Positions 19,070 to 28,392 of a stretch of DNA of 64,000 nucleotides are shown here, piece after piece (within the stretch, counting starts at the first letter, position 1; each line of letters opens with the position of its first letter). The notes below the pieces were generated by a model. That model saw nothing but the letters and a program-made list of their open reading frames with translations, did no database searches and was not told where the DNA came from. Both the position numbers and the translations under genes were made by a program. Origin of the DNA: Verrucomicrobiia bacterium (lineage in GTDB: Bacteria; Verrucomicrobiota; Verrucomicrobiia; Limisphaerales; JADLHS01); NCBI GenBank assembly GCA_011525685.1, contig WYBW01000120.1, positions 1-64,000 on the forward strand. The letters run 5' to 3'.

Positions 19070-20047
19070 TCAACGTCGCTTGGTTTCGAGGCTGTGGAGT
19101 TTCGAGTCCGCAAAGCTTCGCCATTTGGATTCGATGCTTTCCACGGACGGCACGCCGCGATGTACCCAAAGGCCGTAGCGCAGGCGCAAAGGTGGCCCGG
19201 CCTTGATTTCGCGCGGCCCGTCAAAGGTGAGCGAAGCGCCCATCCAACCATCGTCGCGCACGTGAAACACGGTCGGGTGGTTCGGATTCGCCGGATGGTC
19301 CATGAGGGTCAAACCCTCATTCACGCCCGTCGCCACCGGGCCTGAATAATCCAACCACCGCGCGGGTTTCCAATGGGTGCCGGGCTCGTTGACGCCGCCG
19401 GCCGAGTTGCGGCTCATCCCGCCACCGTCATGCACTCCCATCGTCTTGGCCACGCGGACGCCAATAAGACCAAACGGTGTCTTGCCCAGGGTGACCGAGT
19501 TGCTCCCGGCCGCGCTGAGTTCCAAGTCCAACAACAACCACCATTCGCCCTCGGATAGCAGCCGGATGGCGGTGCGGCGGCGTTCCGTCAGGAGCACCGC
19601 GCCCTCGGCGTTTCGCCACTCGTTGACGGTGAGCGCACCCGCTTCCTCCGCGCCATCTTCCAGTTGCTCGACCCGCAAGTGAACGATGCGACCTTGGCCG
19701 CGATCATCCCAAAAACTGAGTCCGTTGGCGTCGTGGTGCGAAATCCAGACGGAGTTGTGATGACTGTGGGTCACGGGATCGTGCGGATGGCCCATCCGCG
19801 TGAGCGATTGTCCCGCCGGACCGAGCACCGGGAATACGAACGGGCGCAAGTCGGCCGGATCAAAGTGCAGCCGGGTCAGTTCGATGCCATCGCGCTGGAG
19901 GGAAATCTGATGATGCGGCAGCGGGATGGCCTGAGCCCGTGGCACGGGCTTGGCACTGGGCAACTCAACGTCCGCGCCCAGGAGCACGAAACCAACCGGA
20001 CACGACGCCAGCAGGCCGACTGTCCTTTGGAACGAGGTCGTGAACAT
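19070..20047 (-). CDS. DUF6807 (PmoA-like) family protein
   Basis: A 325-aa protein with a hydrophobic N-terminus (VGLLASCPVGFVLLGADV). The core has the family's histidine-rich block GHPHDPVTHSHHNSVWISHHD (positions about 19704-19770), then SFWDDRGQGRI, a FGLIGVRVAK strand and a C-terminal RYGLWVHRG. Members are annotated as methane-oxygenase PmoA-like or DUF6807 and occur in verrucomicrobial and planctomycetal glycan loci. The function is unproven. It is divergent from the kinase gene. A much longer upstream extension of this frame has no homologous features, so the start at 20047 is preferred. Confidence 0.85.
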   Translation of the reverse strand: MFTTSFQRTVGLLASCPVGFVLLGADVELPSAKPVPRAQAIPLPHHQISLQRDGIELTRLHFDPADLRPFVFPVLGPAGQSLTRMGHPHDPVTHSHHNSVWISHHDANGLSFWDDRGQGRIVHLRVEQLEDGAEEAGALTVNEWRNAEGAVLLTERRRTAIRLLSEGEWWLLLDLELSAAGSNSVTLGKTPFGLIGVRVAKTMGVHDGGGMSRNSAGGVNEPGTHWKPARWLDYSGPVATGVNEGLTLMDHPANPNHPTVFHVRDDGWMGASLTFDGPREIKAGPPLRLRYGLWVHRGVPSVESIESKWRSFADSKLHSLETKRR

Positions 20048-20348
20048 GCCCGAGCATGAACTCCAAGCTGCGCCATTCGCAAAACAAATGATGCGGCCAC
20101 GGTTGGGGGGCGCCTCTAAGTCTTCTTCTTGCAAGCACGCTCGTCTGCCGGAGAGGCGGCTTGCCGGCCGCCAACTGGGCCGGGCGGCCGGTGAACCCGC
20201 CACTCCATCGTCCAGGGCTGCCGCGCGCAGGCAGGCCAAGTTACAACGGAGCGCGATGCGCCCCGGGTGGGTTGGGTCCGCCGCTTCGCTTGCGCCGGGG
20301 GCGGGACTTGGGTAAAAGCTGGACATCGGCCCGCCGGGCCACACGGCA
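20048..20348. other. Divergent intergenic region
   Basis: About 300 bp separating the DUF6807 gene from the kinase gene. It is GC-rich with small GGCCGGC palindromes around 20160-20200. It must hold promoters for both directions, but I cannot identify defined -35/-10 boxes. Confidence 0.5.
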
Positions 20349-21755
20349 ATGGACTCGCCCACTAAGACGCTGGTGCTAACTCCTTGGGAGGGGCAGACGC
20401 TGAAACATTACCGGATCGAAGGGTTGATCGGTCAGGGCGGCATGGGGGTGGTGTACCGCGCCCAGGATCTCAAACTTCAGCGGCCCGTGGCCATCAAGGT
20501 CCTGCCTCCGGAACTCACCGGCGATGCGGAGCGGCGCAAACGGTTTCTCCTGGAAGCCCGCACGGCCGCTCGCATCACTCATCCGGCCATCGCCCAGGTG
20601 TACGACGTGGACGAGCAGGATCGGACCATTTTCATCGCGATGGAATTCGTGGAGGGTAAGACGATTCACGACCTCATCCACAGCCGCCAACTCGATCTAT
20701 TGGGCGCGGTGGACATCGCGATCCAGGTATGCACCGGACTGGCCAAGGCGCATGAATCGGGCATCGTTCATCGCGACATCAAACCGGGCAATGTGATCCA
20801 GACGCGCGATGGCCACGTCAAGATTCTCGACTTCGGCCTGGCCAAGCTGCTGGCCCCCGAGGCCGGCAGCAGCACTACCGCCAGCGGATTCCCAAATGTC
20901 TCCACGCTCTCCCAAACACAGGTCGGCATCATCAAGGGCACGCCCGCTTACATGAGCCCCGAGCAGATCAAAGGGGAGAGCATTGACGCGCGCAGCGACC
21001 TTTTTTCGCTGGGGGTGATGCTGTTTGAAATGGCCACCGGCGAGGTTCCGTTTCAACGAAAGACGCCCACCGAGATGATGCACGCCATCGCGTTCAGCCG
21101 GCCGCAACCCATGCACACGCTCCGCTCGGACCTGCCGGGAGACTTCCAACGGATCGTGGCCCGGTGTCTTGAGAAATCACCCGCCAACCGTTATCCCGAT
21201 GCCCGCACCCTGATCGAGGAGTTGCGAGCCCTGCGGCGCAAGATGGAATCCGGCCAGGCCCTGCCACTGTCTTTCAAGGACCAGATTCAAGGAGCGGTTG
21301 GCCGGTTGCGAGAGCGATTGGGCGACCTCACGCCCTCGGGGTACGCCTGGCTGGCCGGCAGCGCCCTGGCACTGGCGGTTGCCTTGTATCTGTTCACCAC
21401 CAACGTGGGGCTTGGCTCGCTGATCCCGCTGGGCATCTTCGGCTTGTTGCTTTATCGCCACATCCGCCATCAGCCGCGCCGGTTGATCGAAGGCTTTGTG
21501 CGCAAGGTTTCCCGACTGCCTGAAGTGCGGTTCATCGCGGTCCAGGACCGGCGGCTCACGGTGGCCGTGGATCGCGCGCCGGGTCAGTTATACGGTCGAA
21601 TCAATCAACATCTCGGCAACTGCAATCGGCGGTTGTTTTTCGGCGAGCCGTTGACCGTGGTGATTCGCGACGATTTGACGAAGGACGAAACCCGGCAGTG
21701 GCTGACCGGGCCGGGAGTGCATTACGTCCGGAGCAACGCCGACGAAACCGCGTGA
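20349..21755 (+). CDS. Pkn-type serine/threonine protein kinase with transmembrane segments
   Basis: A 468-aa membrane kinase. The glycine loop GQGGMGVVY lies at 28-36, the catalytic lysine at Lys50, HRDIKPGN at 141-148 and DFG at 161-163. An activation segment ends in GTPAYMSPEQ, and a C-lobe RYPDA motif follows. Two hydrophobic segments occupy about residues 334-376. A small C-terminal domain of about 90 residues follows (RRLIEGFVRKVSRLPEVRFIAVQDRRL split across the membrane edge) that I do not recognise. Its stop overlaps the GTG start of the DUF434 gene (GTGA), so the two are translated together. It probably senses a membrane or cytoplasmic signal; the substrate is unknown. Confidence 0.93.
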   Translation: MDSPTKTLVLTPWEGQTLKHYRIEGLIGQGGMGVVYRAQDLKLQRPVAIKVLPPELTGDAERRKRFLLEARTAARITHPAIAQVYDVDEQDRTIFIAMEFVEGKTIHDLIHSRQLDLLGAVDIAIQVCTGLAKAHESGIVHRDIKPGNVIQTRDGHVKILDFGLAKLLAPEAGSSTTASGFPNVSTLSQTQVGIIKGTPAYMSPEQIKGESIDARSDLFSLGVMLFEMATGEVPFQRKTPTEMMHAIAFSRPQPMHTLRSDLPGDFQRIVARCLEKSPANRYPDARTLIEELRALRRKMESGQALPLSFKDQIQGAVGRLRERLGDLTPSGYAWLAGSALALAVALYLFTTNVGLGSLIPLGIFGLLLYRHIRHQPRRLIEGFVRKVSRLPEVRFIAVQDRRLTVAVDRAPGQLYGRINQHLGNCNRRLFFGEPLTVVIRDDLTKDETRQWLTGPGVHYVRSNADETA

Positions 21756-22480
21756 CGCGCCATCCATCCCATCGCGGCCCCGCCTCCAAGGACCAGCGCC
21801 TGTTTGGCCCGCGGCAATTGCCGGCCCTGCGCGCCGCAACCCACGACCTGTGCTGGCTGCTCGATCACGGTTACGCCTCGCACTCGGCGACTGAACTGGT
21901 CGGCAACCGCTACAATCTGACCAGCCGCCAGCGCATGGCCGTCAGCCGTTGCGCCTGCACGGCGGCGGCTGTTCAACTCCGTCAGCAACGGGAACTGCCC
22001 CCCGCAGCGCTTCATGACCGGGAAATCTGGCTCGACGGCTACAATGTATTGACCGTGCTGGAGAGCGCGTTGGCCGGTGGCATGGTCCTGCTGGGACGCG
22101 ACGGTTGCTGCCGGGACATCGCCGGGATTCATCGCCGCTATCGCAAGGTGGAAGAAACCGTTCCCGTGCTGCGGCTGATCGGCCAGACCACGACCGATTG
22201 GGGCGTGACGTGTTGCCGGTGGTGGCTCGACCAACCCGTGTCGAACAGCGGGCGGCTGAGGTCACTCATCCTGGAAACCGCGGCCGCCGCGGGTTGGAAC
22301 ACGACGGTGGACCTCGTCTTCAATCCCGACCGCGCGCTTTGGGAAAGCGATCAGGTCATCGCCACCTCGGATGGCGTGGTGCTGGATCGCTGCCGAAATT
22401 GGGTGAACCTGACGCGGCACATCATCCACCAACATATCCCGCAAGCGCGGGTGATTATTCTCCAACCCCCCGCGACTTGA
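21752..22480 (+). CDS. DUF434 domain-containing protein
   Basis: A 242-aa soluble protein. The GTG start overlaps the kinase stop. An N-terminal helical part (LRAATHDLCWLLDHGY and NRYNLTSRQRMAVSR) is followed by a region with LDGYNVLTVLESAL, GRDGCCRDIAGIH, DWGVTCCRWWLDQPVSNSGRL and ATSDGVVLDRC. This is the pattern of DUF434/DUF5616 proteins, whose second half may have a PIN/NYN-like aspartate-rich nuclease fold. The coupling to a kinase suggests a functional partner or substrate, but that is inference only. Confidence 0.75.
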   Translation: MTRHPSHRGPASKDQRLFGPRQLPALRAATHDLCWLLDHGYASHSATELVGNRYNLTSRQRMAVSRCACTAAAVQLRQQRELPPAALHDREIWLDGYNVLTVLESALAGGMVLLGRDGCCRDIAGIHRRYRKVEETVPVLRLIGQTTTDWGVTCCRWWLDQPVSNSGRLRSLILETAAAAGWNTTVDLVFNPDRALWESDQVIATSDGVVLDRCRNWVNLTRHIIHQHIPQARVIILQPPAT

Positions 22481-22545
22481 TTGCACAGGCGACTTGGAAG
22501 GCGGCTTGACTCCACGGGGAGATCAGAACGCGCAGCCGGCAACGA

Positions 22546-23577
22546 TCACCTGGGATGGGCGGCCTGCTCATAATGTTTGCGCAGCGCGTCCTCGCCAAAG
22601 TCGTTTTCAAAATCGCGCCAGACCGTGTGAATGTGGTTGGCATTGTTCTGCGTGTTGTCGTACTCGAGAAGAAATGTCGGTCCCTGGATGCGATAGTAGT
22701 GTCCTTGTCCCGGCTCCAAACTGCCCGCCCAGGCAAAGGAAATGTTCTGCCAGCCGGCGGCTTCAATCCTGCGGCGATCCGCCTCGGCCACTTCGGCGCG
22801 ATGACGGTGGACATATTCCTGGATAAGGCGCTTGAGCAACTCGCGTTGCTCGGGATTCAACTGCGTCGCCGGCAGGCCGGCCGGCACGAGCGGCTTCACC
22901 TTGCGCTCGGCGCCGGTGATGATGTCGCGCGGAGCCTCGGTGGCGATGAAGCCCAGCTTGCGCTGGTCCGCATCCAGCGACTTCGCCAGTTGCCGTCCGA
23001 GATCCTCCTCCACCGACAGCAGGCGGAGTCCTTGGCGCGGCCCACGGCGGACCTCCGCCGGATTCACCCCGAGGAAGGAGGGCGTGGAAGCCAGCACCGT
23101 GTCGCCGCGCACCACGAAGTTCATGGAAAGATGATGCCCTTCGATCCGCCAGCCCCATACGTCCTTGCCGGGAGTACCGAACACGCTGAGGTAATACAGG
23201 TCGGCGTCGCGGTGCGGGGCGTTGTTTTCAAGTTCATGAAGGACCTGTTCCAGGCTCATCAGCGTGGCGACCTTGAAAACGCCGCGCTGACTCAGAACGC
23301 TGCCCAGGAGGGCATGGGCCAGGTGCCTTTGCGCCGGGGACATTTCCTTGAACGGCAGCCCCTTGCGTTCCTTGGGCACAAAGTGCCAGTTCACCCGCTC
23401 CTCGCTCTTCAAATCGAAAACGGTTTTGGCCTTCTGCTCCGGAGTCAGCGCCGCCAGGAAATTGCCCGCCGCAGCGGTCAGCTCCGCCCCGGGCGACTGC
23501 GCAAGGGCGGGCCTGAGACCCAAGGCCACCATGGCCAGCAAGAATAGTGTGATCGCAAAGCTGCGGGATGATTTCAT
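22546..23577 (-). CDS. DUF3500 domain-containing secreted protein
   Basis: A 343-aa exported protein with the signal peptide SFAITLFLLAMVALGLRPALAQ. The DUF3500 core includes LTPEQKAKTVFDL, WHFVP, RKGLPFKEMSPAQRHLAHALL, GWRIEGHHLSMNF and, near the end, FLLEYDNTQNNANHIHTVWRD. These proteins are widespread in environmental bacteria; the function is unknown, although the conserved His/Asp residues look catalytic. It is transcribed away from the DUF481 gene. The end of the ORF is 65 bp from the DUF434 stop (convergent). Confidence 0.88.
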   Translation of the reverse strand: MKSSRSFAITLFLLAMVALGLRPALAQSPGAELTAAAGNFLAALTPEQKAKTVFDLKSEERVNWHFVPKERKGLPFKEMSPAQRHLAHALLGSVLSQRGVFKVATLMSLEQVLHELENNAPHRDADLYYLSVFGTPGKDVWGWRIEGHHLSMNFVVRGDTVLASTPSFLGVNPAEVRRGPRQGLRLLSVEEDLGRQLAKSLDADQRKLGFIATEAPRDIITGAERKVKPLVPAGLPATQLNPEQRELLKRLIQEYVHRHRAEVAEADRRRIEAAGWQNISFAWAGSLEPGQGHYYRIQGPTFLLEYDNTQNNANHIHTVWRDFENDFGEDALRKHYEQAAHPR

Positions 23578-23747
23578 GCGCGGAAGTCAACCGAACCGCG
23601 TCGCAAAAGCAAATAGAAAAAGCGACGCGGGCCATGTCTCTTGGAGTGGTCGCTCACGTTGTTTACAAGCGTCCTCTTGTCCGCGGGTCCAATACCCGGA
23701 CGAAAAAAAGTTTCGCGTTCATCCGTCGGTTTGCTAGTTTTCGGCCC

Positions 23748-23846
23748 GTGAGTTCGCAGCCGCTCACGGAGAAACAGCTTCGGAGCATGGCGCGCGAGCT
23801 TCACCGGGATAAACTCAAACAACCAATGGCAAACCAACAGCCCTGA
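23748..23846 (+). CDS. Possible small basic protein upstream of DUF481
   Basis: A 32-codon stretch starting at a GTG (SSQPLTEKQLRSMARELHRD) and ending 3 bp before the next start. The residues are helix-prone and charged, unlike antisense noise, but it is too short to be confident. It could be a leader peptide of the DUF481 gene. I do not recognise a family. Confidence 0.25.
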   Translation: MSSQPLTEKQLRSMARELHRDKLKQPMANQQP

Positions 23847-23849
23847 CGT

Positions 23850-24611
23850 ATGCGCACTTCAACTCATCGGATCATCGTTCCTGCCTCGCTTCTGCTGCTC
23901 GGCGCGCTGGGAGGCGCGTGCCCGGTTCAAGCCGGAGAGGCCGCCGCCGTCACGCCACCGCCGCCGCCCAAGTGGAAAAGCAGCGCGGCCGCCGGCATCA
24001 CCCTCACCAGTGGCAACAGTGATACCCTGCTGTTGAACGCCAACTTCAACACCGAGAAGAAATGGGACCAGAACGAGTTGGGCTTTGGCGTGGACGGCAC
24101 TTACGGCGAGCAAGATGGTGACAAAAACGTGGAGGTCCTGCGCGGCTTTGGGCAGTACAATCGCCTGTTCACTGAACGATTCTATGGCTTGTTCCGCGCG
24201 GACGCCGTGCATGACGCGGTGGCGGACGTGGAGTATCGCGTCACCGTAAGCGCCGGCCTCGGTTACTACTTCATCAAGAACGAGAAGACATTTCTGCGGG
24301 GCGAATTCGGCCCGGGCGTCGTCTTTGAAAAGCAGGGCGGGGAAACCAGCACTTACATGACGCTCCGCGCGGGGGAGCGCTTCGAACATCAACTGAGCAA
24401 GACCGCCAAGCTCTGGCAATCGGTGGAGATTCTGCCCGAAGTGGGTGACTGGAACAACTATGTCATCAACGCCGAACTCGGCGTGGATGTCTCCATCAAT
24501 ACCAGGTGGAGTTTGCGGACTTTTGTCCAAGACACCTACGACAACGAGCCGGCACCCGGCCGCAAGCGCAACGACGTCAAACTCGTCGCGGGCGTCGCCT
24601 ATAAGTTCTGA
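23850..24611 (+). CDS. DUF481 outer-membrane beta-barrel protein
   Basis: A 253-aa protein with a signal peptide (SLLLLGALGGACPVQAG), a short proline-rich linker (TPPPPPKWKS) and then the DUF481 barrel. This has alternating strands such as AAAGITLTSGNSDTLLLNANF, VLRGFGQYNRLFTERFYGL and FLRGEFGPGVVFE, ending in an aromatic residue (AYKF). That is typical of an outer-membrane beta-barrel assembly signal. DUF481 proteins are salt-induced or putative pore proteins of unknown function. It follows the small ORF and is divergent from DUF3500. Confidence 0.88.
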   Translation: MRTSTHRIIVPASLLLLGALGGACPVQAGEAAAVTPPPPPKWKSSAAAGITLTSGNSDTLLLNANFNTEKKWDQNELGFGVDGTYGEQDGDKNVEVLRGFGQYNRLFTERFYGLFRADAVHDAVADVEYRVTVSAGLGYYFIKNEKTFLRGEFGPGVVFEKQGGETSTYMTLRAGERFEHQLSKTAKLWQSVEILPEVGDWNNYVINAELGVDVSINTRWSLRTFVQDTYDNEPAPGRKRNDVKLVAGVAYKF

Positions 24612-25046
24612 CCCACCCTGGGCCGAGGTCATCAGCAGACAATTCGCCGCTCCGGTTTAAGGGTCGGCGATCAGGTTGGCATTTTGTCCCCGCGGCATGG
24701 CCTTCAGGTCGCTTCAACGTGCGGGCGGACTTGCGCAAAGCGATTGGCCCTTGAACTTGCGGAAGCTGAAGCGGCTGGACGGAGCGCGGTGCGCTGCCTT
24801 GCTTCCGGGCAGTGCCAACAGGCAACCCGCACGCTTTGTCGGAGGCGGGATTGCGATTTGCATCGGCGATGCTGAAGACAAGCTCCTGAATCTCCACGCG
24901 CAATCCCCGCGCCGGCCAGGTTGCCAGACATGGCGGTTCACGACCCGCGCCGCAACCGGCTCTTCAACGGAGAGCGACTTTTCGGCCCTTATCCCATCGT
25001 AATCCCGGGAGGGGAGGCACGTTGAAATGCGATGCATTCCACCACT
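24612..25046. other. Non-coding stretch before the RM remnant
   Basis: About 435 bp with no gene I can support on either strand. The reading frames in it are shadows with no recognisable motifs. It runs directly into the fragment of an MmeI-like gene. Confidence 0.5.
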
Positions 25047-25262
25047 TCCACCGTCTTCGATACCTTCCGGTGGCCGCAGTTTGAGCTGGGGAACGCAACC
25101 GTCCCGGGTGCCGAATCCGGCGTCACGCCGGATTCTTCGTCCTCACAAAATTCTTCCCCGAAAAAATCAGAGGAACGAGGTTTTCGGCGCGACGCCGAAA
25201 ACCGCAGGCGAGACGCCCGCGCTCCCCAGAATGTGATTGCGCAGATTGACGCCGCGACGGCG
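25047..25262 (+). pseudogene. Internal fragment of an MmeI-like gene interrupted by a palindromic insert
   Basis: The translation begins TVFDTFRWPQFELG, matching the end of the target-recognition part of the full MmeI-like gene downstream (TVFDTFPWPQFELG near 27935). It resumes as VIAQIDAATA, matching IAKIDAVAATA of the full gene. Between them, about 25095-25229 is filled by hairpin-rich DNA (GCCGAATCCGGCGTCACGC, TTTTCGGCGCGACGCCGAAAA). The fragment has neither the nuclease nor the methylase motifs. It is a decayed paralogue lying just upstream of the intact gene. Confidence 0.75.
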
Positions 25263-25392
25263 CTTCGCGCTGGAGCAGGCGTCCAACCGCAGATGCGCAC
25301 GGGTCTGGACGGGTGTCGCCGGCCCTCCGCCGTCTCTCACACTCATTTCCTTCCGCATTGCCGCCCGCCCGCTGTTCCGATAAAAAACCGCC

Positions 25393-28389
25393 ATGCCAAA
25401 TCGGGAAAAACTCGCCGAATTCACCGCCTGGTGCGCGGAGCACGTCACCGGCGACGAAAAAGGTCAGGCGCAAATCTTCTTGGATCGGCTCTTTCAAGCG
25501 TTCGGCCAGCCCGGCTCCCTCGATGTTGGCGGGCAACCCGAGTTCCGCGTCCGCAAAGCCGATGAAGACGGCGGCGGCACGTCGTTCGCCGACCTCGTCT
25601 GGAAACCCGTCGTGCTCATCGAAATGAAGAAGCGCGGCGAGAATCTCCAGAAGCATTACCGCCAGGCGTTCGATTACTGGACGCGCCTCGTGCCCAATCG
25701 TCCGCGCTACGTCGTGCTCTGCAACTTCGACGAGTTCCGCGTCTATGATTTCGACACCGACCTCGACACGCCCAAGGACACCGTCGCGACGAAGGATTTG
25801 CCCGAGCGCTGGGGGCCGCTCGCCTTTCTTTCACCCGGCAATCCCAAGCCAAACTTTGAGAACGACCGCGTTGCCGTCACCACACAGGCCGCCGACAAAC
25901 TCGCCGAGTGTTTCCGCACCCTTATCAAACGCGGCGAATCGCGCGAGATGGCGCAGAAGTTCATCCTGCAAATGCTCGTGGCGCTCTTTGCCGAGGACAT
26001 TGATCTGCTGCCCAAATACTTCGTCACGAACCTGCTGAACGAATGTAAAACCCCCGCCGACGGATTCGACATCATCGGCGGCCTGTTCGAAGCGATGAAC
26101 AGCAAAGCGCCCAAGACCGGCGGGCGGTTCAAAGGCGTTCCCTACTTCAACGGCGGGTTGTTCGCCCAACCCGCCCGCATTGAAATCAACGACCTCGAAC
26201 TGGCTTTGCTGAAAAAAGCCGCCGAACAAAACTGGTCCAAGGTCCAACCGGAAATCTTCGGCACACTTTTCCAGCACTCGATGGACGACGAGGAACGCCA
26301 CGCCTACGGCGCGCACTTCACGCACCCGTCCGACATCATGAAGATCGTCAAGCCGACGATCACCGACCCGTGGCAGGAGCAGATTGAGAGCGCCAAAACC
26401 TTCAAGCGCCTCCGCGAACTGCGCGACCGGATGCACACCTTTCGCGTGCTCGATCCCGCGTGCGGCTCGGGCAACTTCCTCTACATCGCCTACCGCGAAT
26501 TGAAACGGCTGGAGGCACGCATCTACGAACGCATTGACACGGAATTCCCCAGGCACGCCAGCGAAGGCGAGGGCCAGATGCGCTTCAGCTACCTGAGCGC
26601 GCAAAATTTCTACGGCCTCGACATCCTGCCCTTCGCCATCGAGATCGCGAAAGTGACGATGATGATTGCGCGCAAGCTGGCGATTGACGAACTGCACATC
26701 AGCGAACCACCGCTCCCGCTCGACAATCTCGATAACAACTTCATCGCCGCTGACGCGCTGCTCACGCCCGAAGGTCTGCCCGCGCAATGGCCCAAAGCCG
26801 ATGTCATCATCGGCAATCCGCCGTTCCTCGGCTCACGCTACTTCGCGAAGGAACACGGTTATGAATACGTGCGCAAAGTTCACGCCGTATTCCCGGATGT
26901 CCCGAAGATGGCAGACTTCTGTGTGTATTGGTTTCGCAAAGCCGCTGACCATTTGCCCGCTTGCACCGCTGCTGATCCCGTTGCTGGCCGCGCCGGACTT
27001 GTCGGCACGCAGAACATCCGCAATAACGAATCGCGTGAAGGTGGACTCGATTACGTCGCAAAGACCGGCGCAATTGTAGAAGCCGTGGAAAACCAGCCGT
27101 GGTCGGGCGAAGCCAACGTCAGCGTTTCCATCGCCAACTGGATGAAAACGGAGGACGCCGCGCTCCTTCCCAAGACGCGCAAGCTCTGGTTCAAAGTCCA
27201 GCCGGATGCGGGAGCAAAGAAGCTCCGCAAACGCGGAAGCGGTTCAGCGACCAAGGAATACGAACTCAACTTCCGCAACTGTGAAGTCATTAACTCGGCG
27301 TTGTCGGATGAAACCGATGTCGGGACGGCAAACGTGCTTGGCATCAATGCAGAGCCGAAGCGGGTCTTCCAAGGACAGAATCCCGTTCACGACGGATTCA
27401 AACTTGAGCCAAGCGACGCCGCAAAGCTGCTGAAGGATCATCCAGATCATCGAGAAGTGATTTTCCCCTATCTGGTCGGGATGGACTTGGTCACGGGTGG
27501 CGCGCCGGGTATTTGGATCATCGACTTCGGGCAGCGAGATATGCTGGAGGCAATGAGATATTCAGCCGCTTTCGAGATTCTGAAGGAGAAAGTGATGTCG
27601 GATGTGCTGGCCAAGGCTGAGGCAGAGAAGGCTGCGACGGGCAAGGAAACTACTCGTTGGACTCGGATGGCCGAACGCTGGTGGCAGTTCCGTGATTGGA
27701 TGCCCGGCACGATGGCAGTGGTCAATGCGAGCCATCGCTACATCGTCTGTCCGCGTGTTACCAAGCGACCGACGTTTGAGTTTGTTTCACGCGACGTGCA
27801 TCCAGACGGCTCGCTTGCGGTCTTCGGTTTCGATGACGACTACAGCTTCGGCATCCTGCAATCGAACGCTCACTGGCAATGGTTTGTTGCCAAATGCTCC
27901 AAATTGACTGAGCGCTTTCGCTATACCTCCGACACCGTCTTCGACACGTTCCCGTGGCCGCAGTTTGAGCTTGGTAGCAGCCGACGTGAGTCGGCTCAAA
28001 CTTCTTCCCCGAAAGATCAGAGCGGACTCACGTCCGCTGCTACGATTGCGAAGATTGATGCCGTGGCCGCCACCGCGCGGGAGGTGCGCCGCGTGCGCGC
28101 CGAGGCGTTGCGGAATTTGAAAGGCGGCCTGCGCGCCCTCTATCGCACCCTCGAATTGCCCGGTGCGAATCCGCTGAAGGACGCCCACGCCGCGCTGGAC
28201 GCCGCCGTCCTCGCCGCCTACGGCTTCAGCGCCCAAAAGGATTTGCTCGCCCAACTCCTCGCCCTGAACCAGCAAGTCGCCGCGAAGATTGAAAAGGGCG
28301 AACCCGTCACCGCCCCCGGCGTGCCGAAGAATTATCCCGACGCGAAGAAACTGGTGACGGAGGATTGTATCAAACCGACCGGGCTTTGA
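25393..28389 (+). CDS. MmeI-like (type IIL) restriction-modification enzyme
   Basis: A 998-aa single-chain endonuclease plus adenine methyltransferase. The nuclease motif D67-x9-E77-x-K79 (within FADLVWKPVVLIEMKKRG) matches the MmeI D-x9-ExK pattern. Helical spacer: about 150-330. Methylase motif I, DPACGSGNF, lies at 354-362 and the amino-methylase motif NPPF at 475-478. The target-recognition domain follows, about 610-860, then the helical C-terminal domain from about 885. A hairpin-forming insert occupies residues 861-884 between these last two domains. It should modify and cut at an asymmetric site, cutting about 20 nt away as in the family. The gene ends 3 bp before the DUF429-like gene. 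Activity is unproven. Confidence 0.93.
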   Translation: MPNREKLAEFTAWCAEHVTGDEKGQAQIFLDRLFQAFGQPGSLDVGGQPEFRVRKADEDGGGTSFADLVWKPVVLIEMKKRGENLQKHYRQAFDYWTRLVPNRPRYVVLCNFDEFRVYDFDTDLDTPKDTVATKDLPERWGPLAFLSPGNPKPNFENDRVAVTTQAADKLAECFRTLIKRGESREMAQKFILQMLVALFAEDIDLLPKYFVTNLLNECKTPADGFDIIGGLFEAMNSKAPKTGGRFKGVPYFNGGLFAQPARIEINDLELALLKKAAEQNWSKVQPEIFGTLFQHSMDDEERHAYGAHFTHPSDIMKIVKPTITDPWQEQIESAKTFKRLRELRDRMHTFRVLDPACGSGNFLYIAYRELKRLEARIYERIDTEFPRHASEGEGQMRFSYLSAQNFYGLDILPFAIEIAKVTMMIARKLAIDELHISEPPLPLDNLDNNFIAADALLTPEGLPAQWPKADVIIGNPPFLGSRYFAKEHGYEYVRKVHAVFPDVPKMADFCVYWFRKAADHLPACTAADPVAGRAGLVGTQNIRNNESREGGLDYVAKTGAIVEAVENQPWSGEANVSVSIANWMKTEDAALLPKTRKLWFKVQPDAGAKKLRKRGSGSATKEYELNFRNCEVINSALSDETDVGTANVLGINAEPKRVFQGQNPVHDGFKLEPSDAAKLLKDHPDHREVIFPYLVGMDLVTGGAPGIWIIDFGQRDMLEAMRYSAAFEILKEKVMSDVLAKAEAEKAATGKETTRWTRMAERWWQFRDWMPGTMAVVNASHRYIVCPRVTKRPTFEFVSRDVHPDGSLAVFGFDDDYSFGILQSNAHWQWFVAKCSKLTERFRYTSDTVFDTFPWPQFELGSSRRESAQTSSPKDQSGLTSAATIAKIDAVAATAREVRRVRAEALRNLKGGLRALYRTLELPGANPLKDAHAALDAAVLAAYGFSAQKDLLAQLLALNQQVAAKIEKGEPVTAPGVPKNYPDAKKLVTEDCIKPTGL
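27974..28043. repeat. Palindromic element inserted in frame in the MmeI-like gene
   Basis: The element starts GTAGCAGCCGACGTGAGTC and ends GACTCACGTCCGCTGCTAC. The two 23-bp ends are inverted copies with only two mismatches. It encodes SRRESAQTSSPKDQSGLTS within a reading frame that otherwise runs from WPQFELG into IAKIDAV. Paralogous fragments nearby have other palindromes at the same place. Confidence 0.8.
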
Positions 28390-28392
28390 GTC

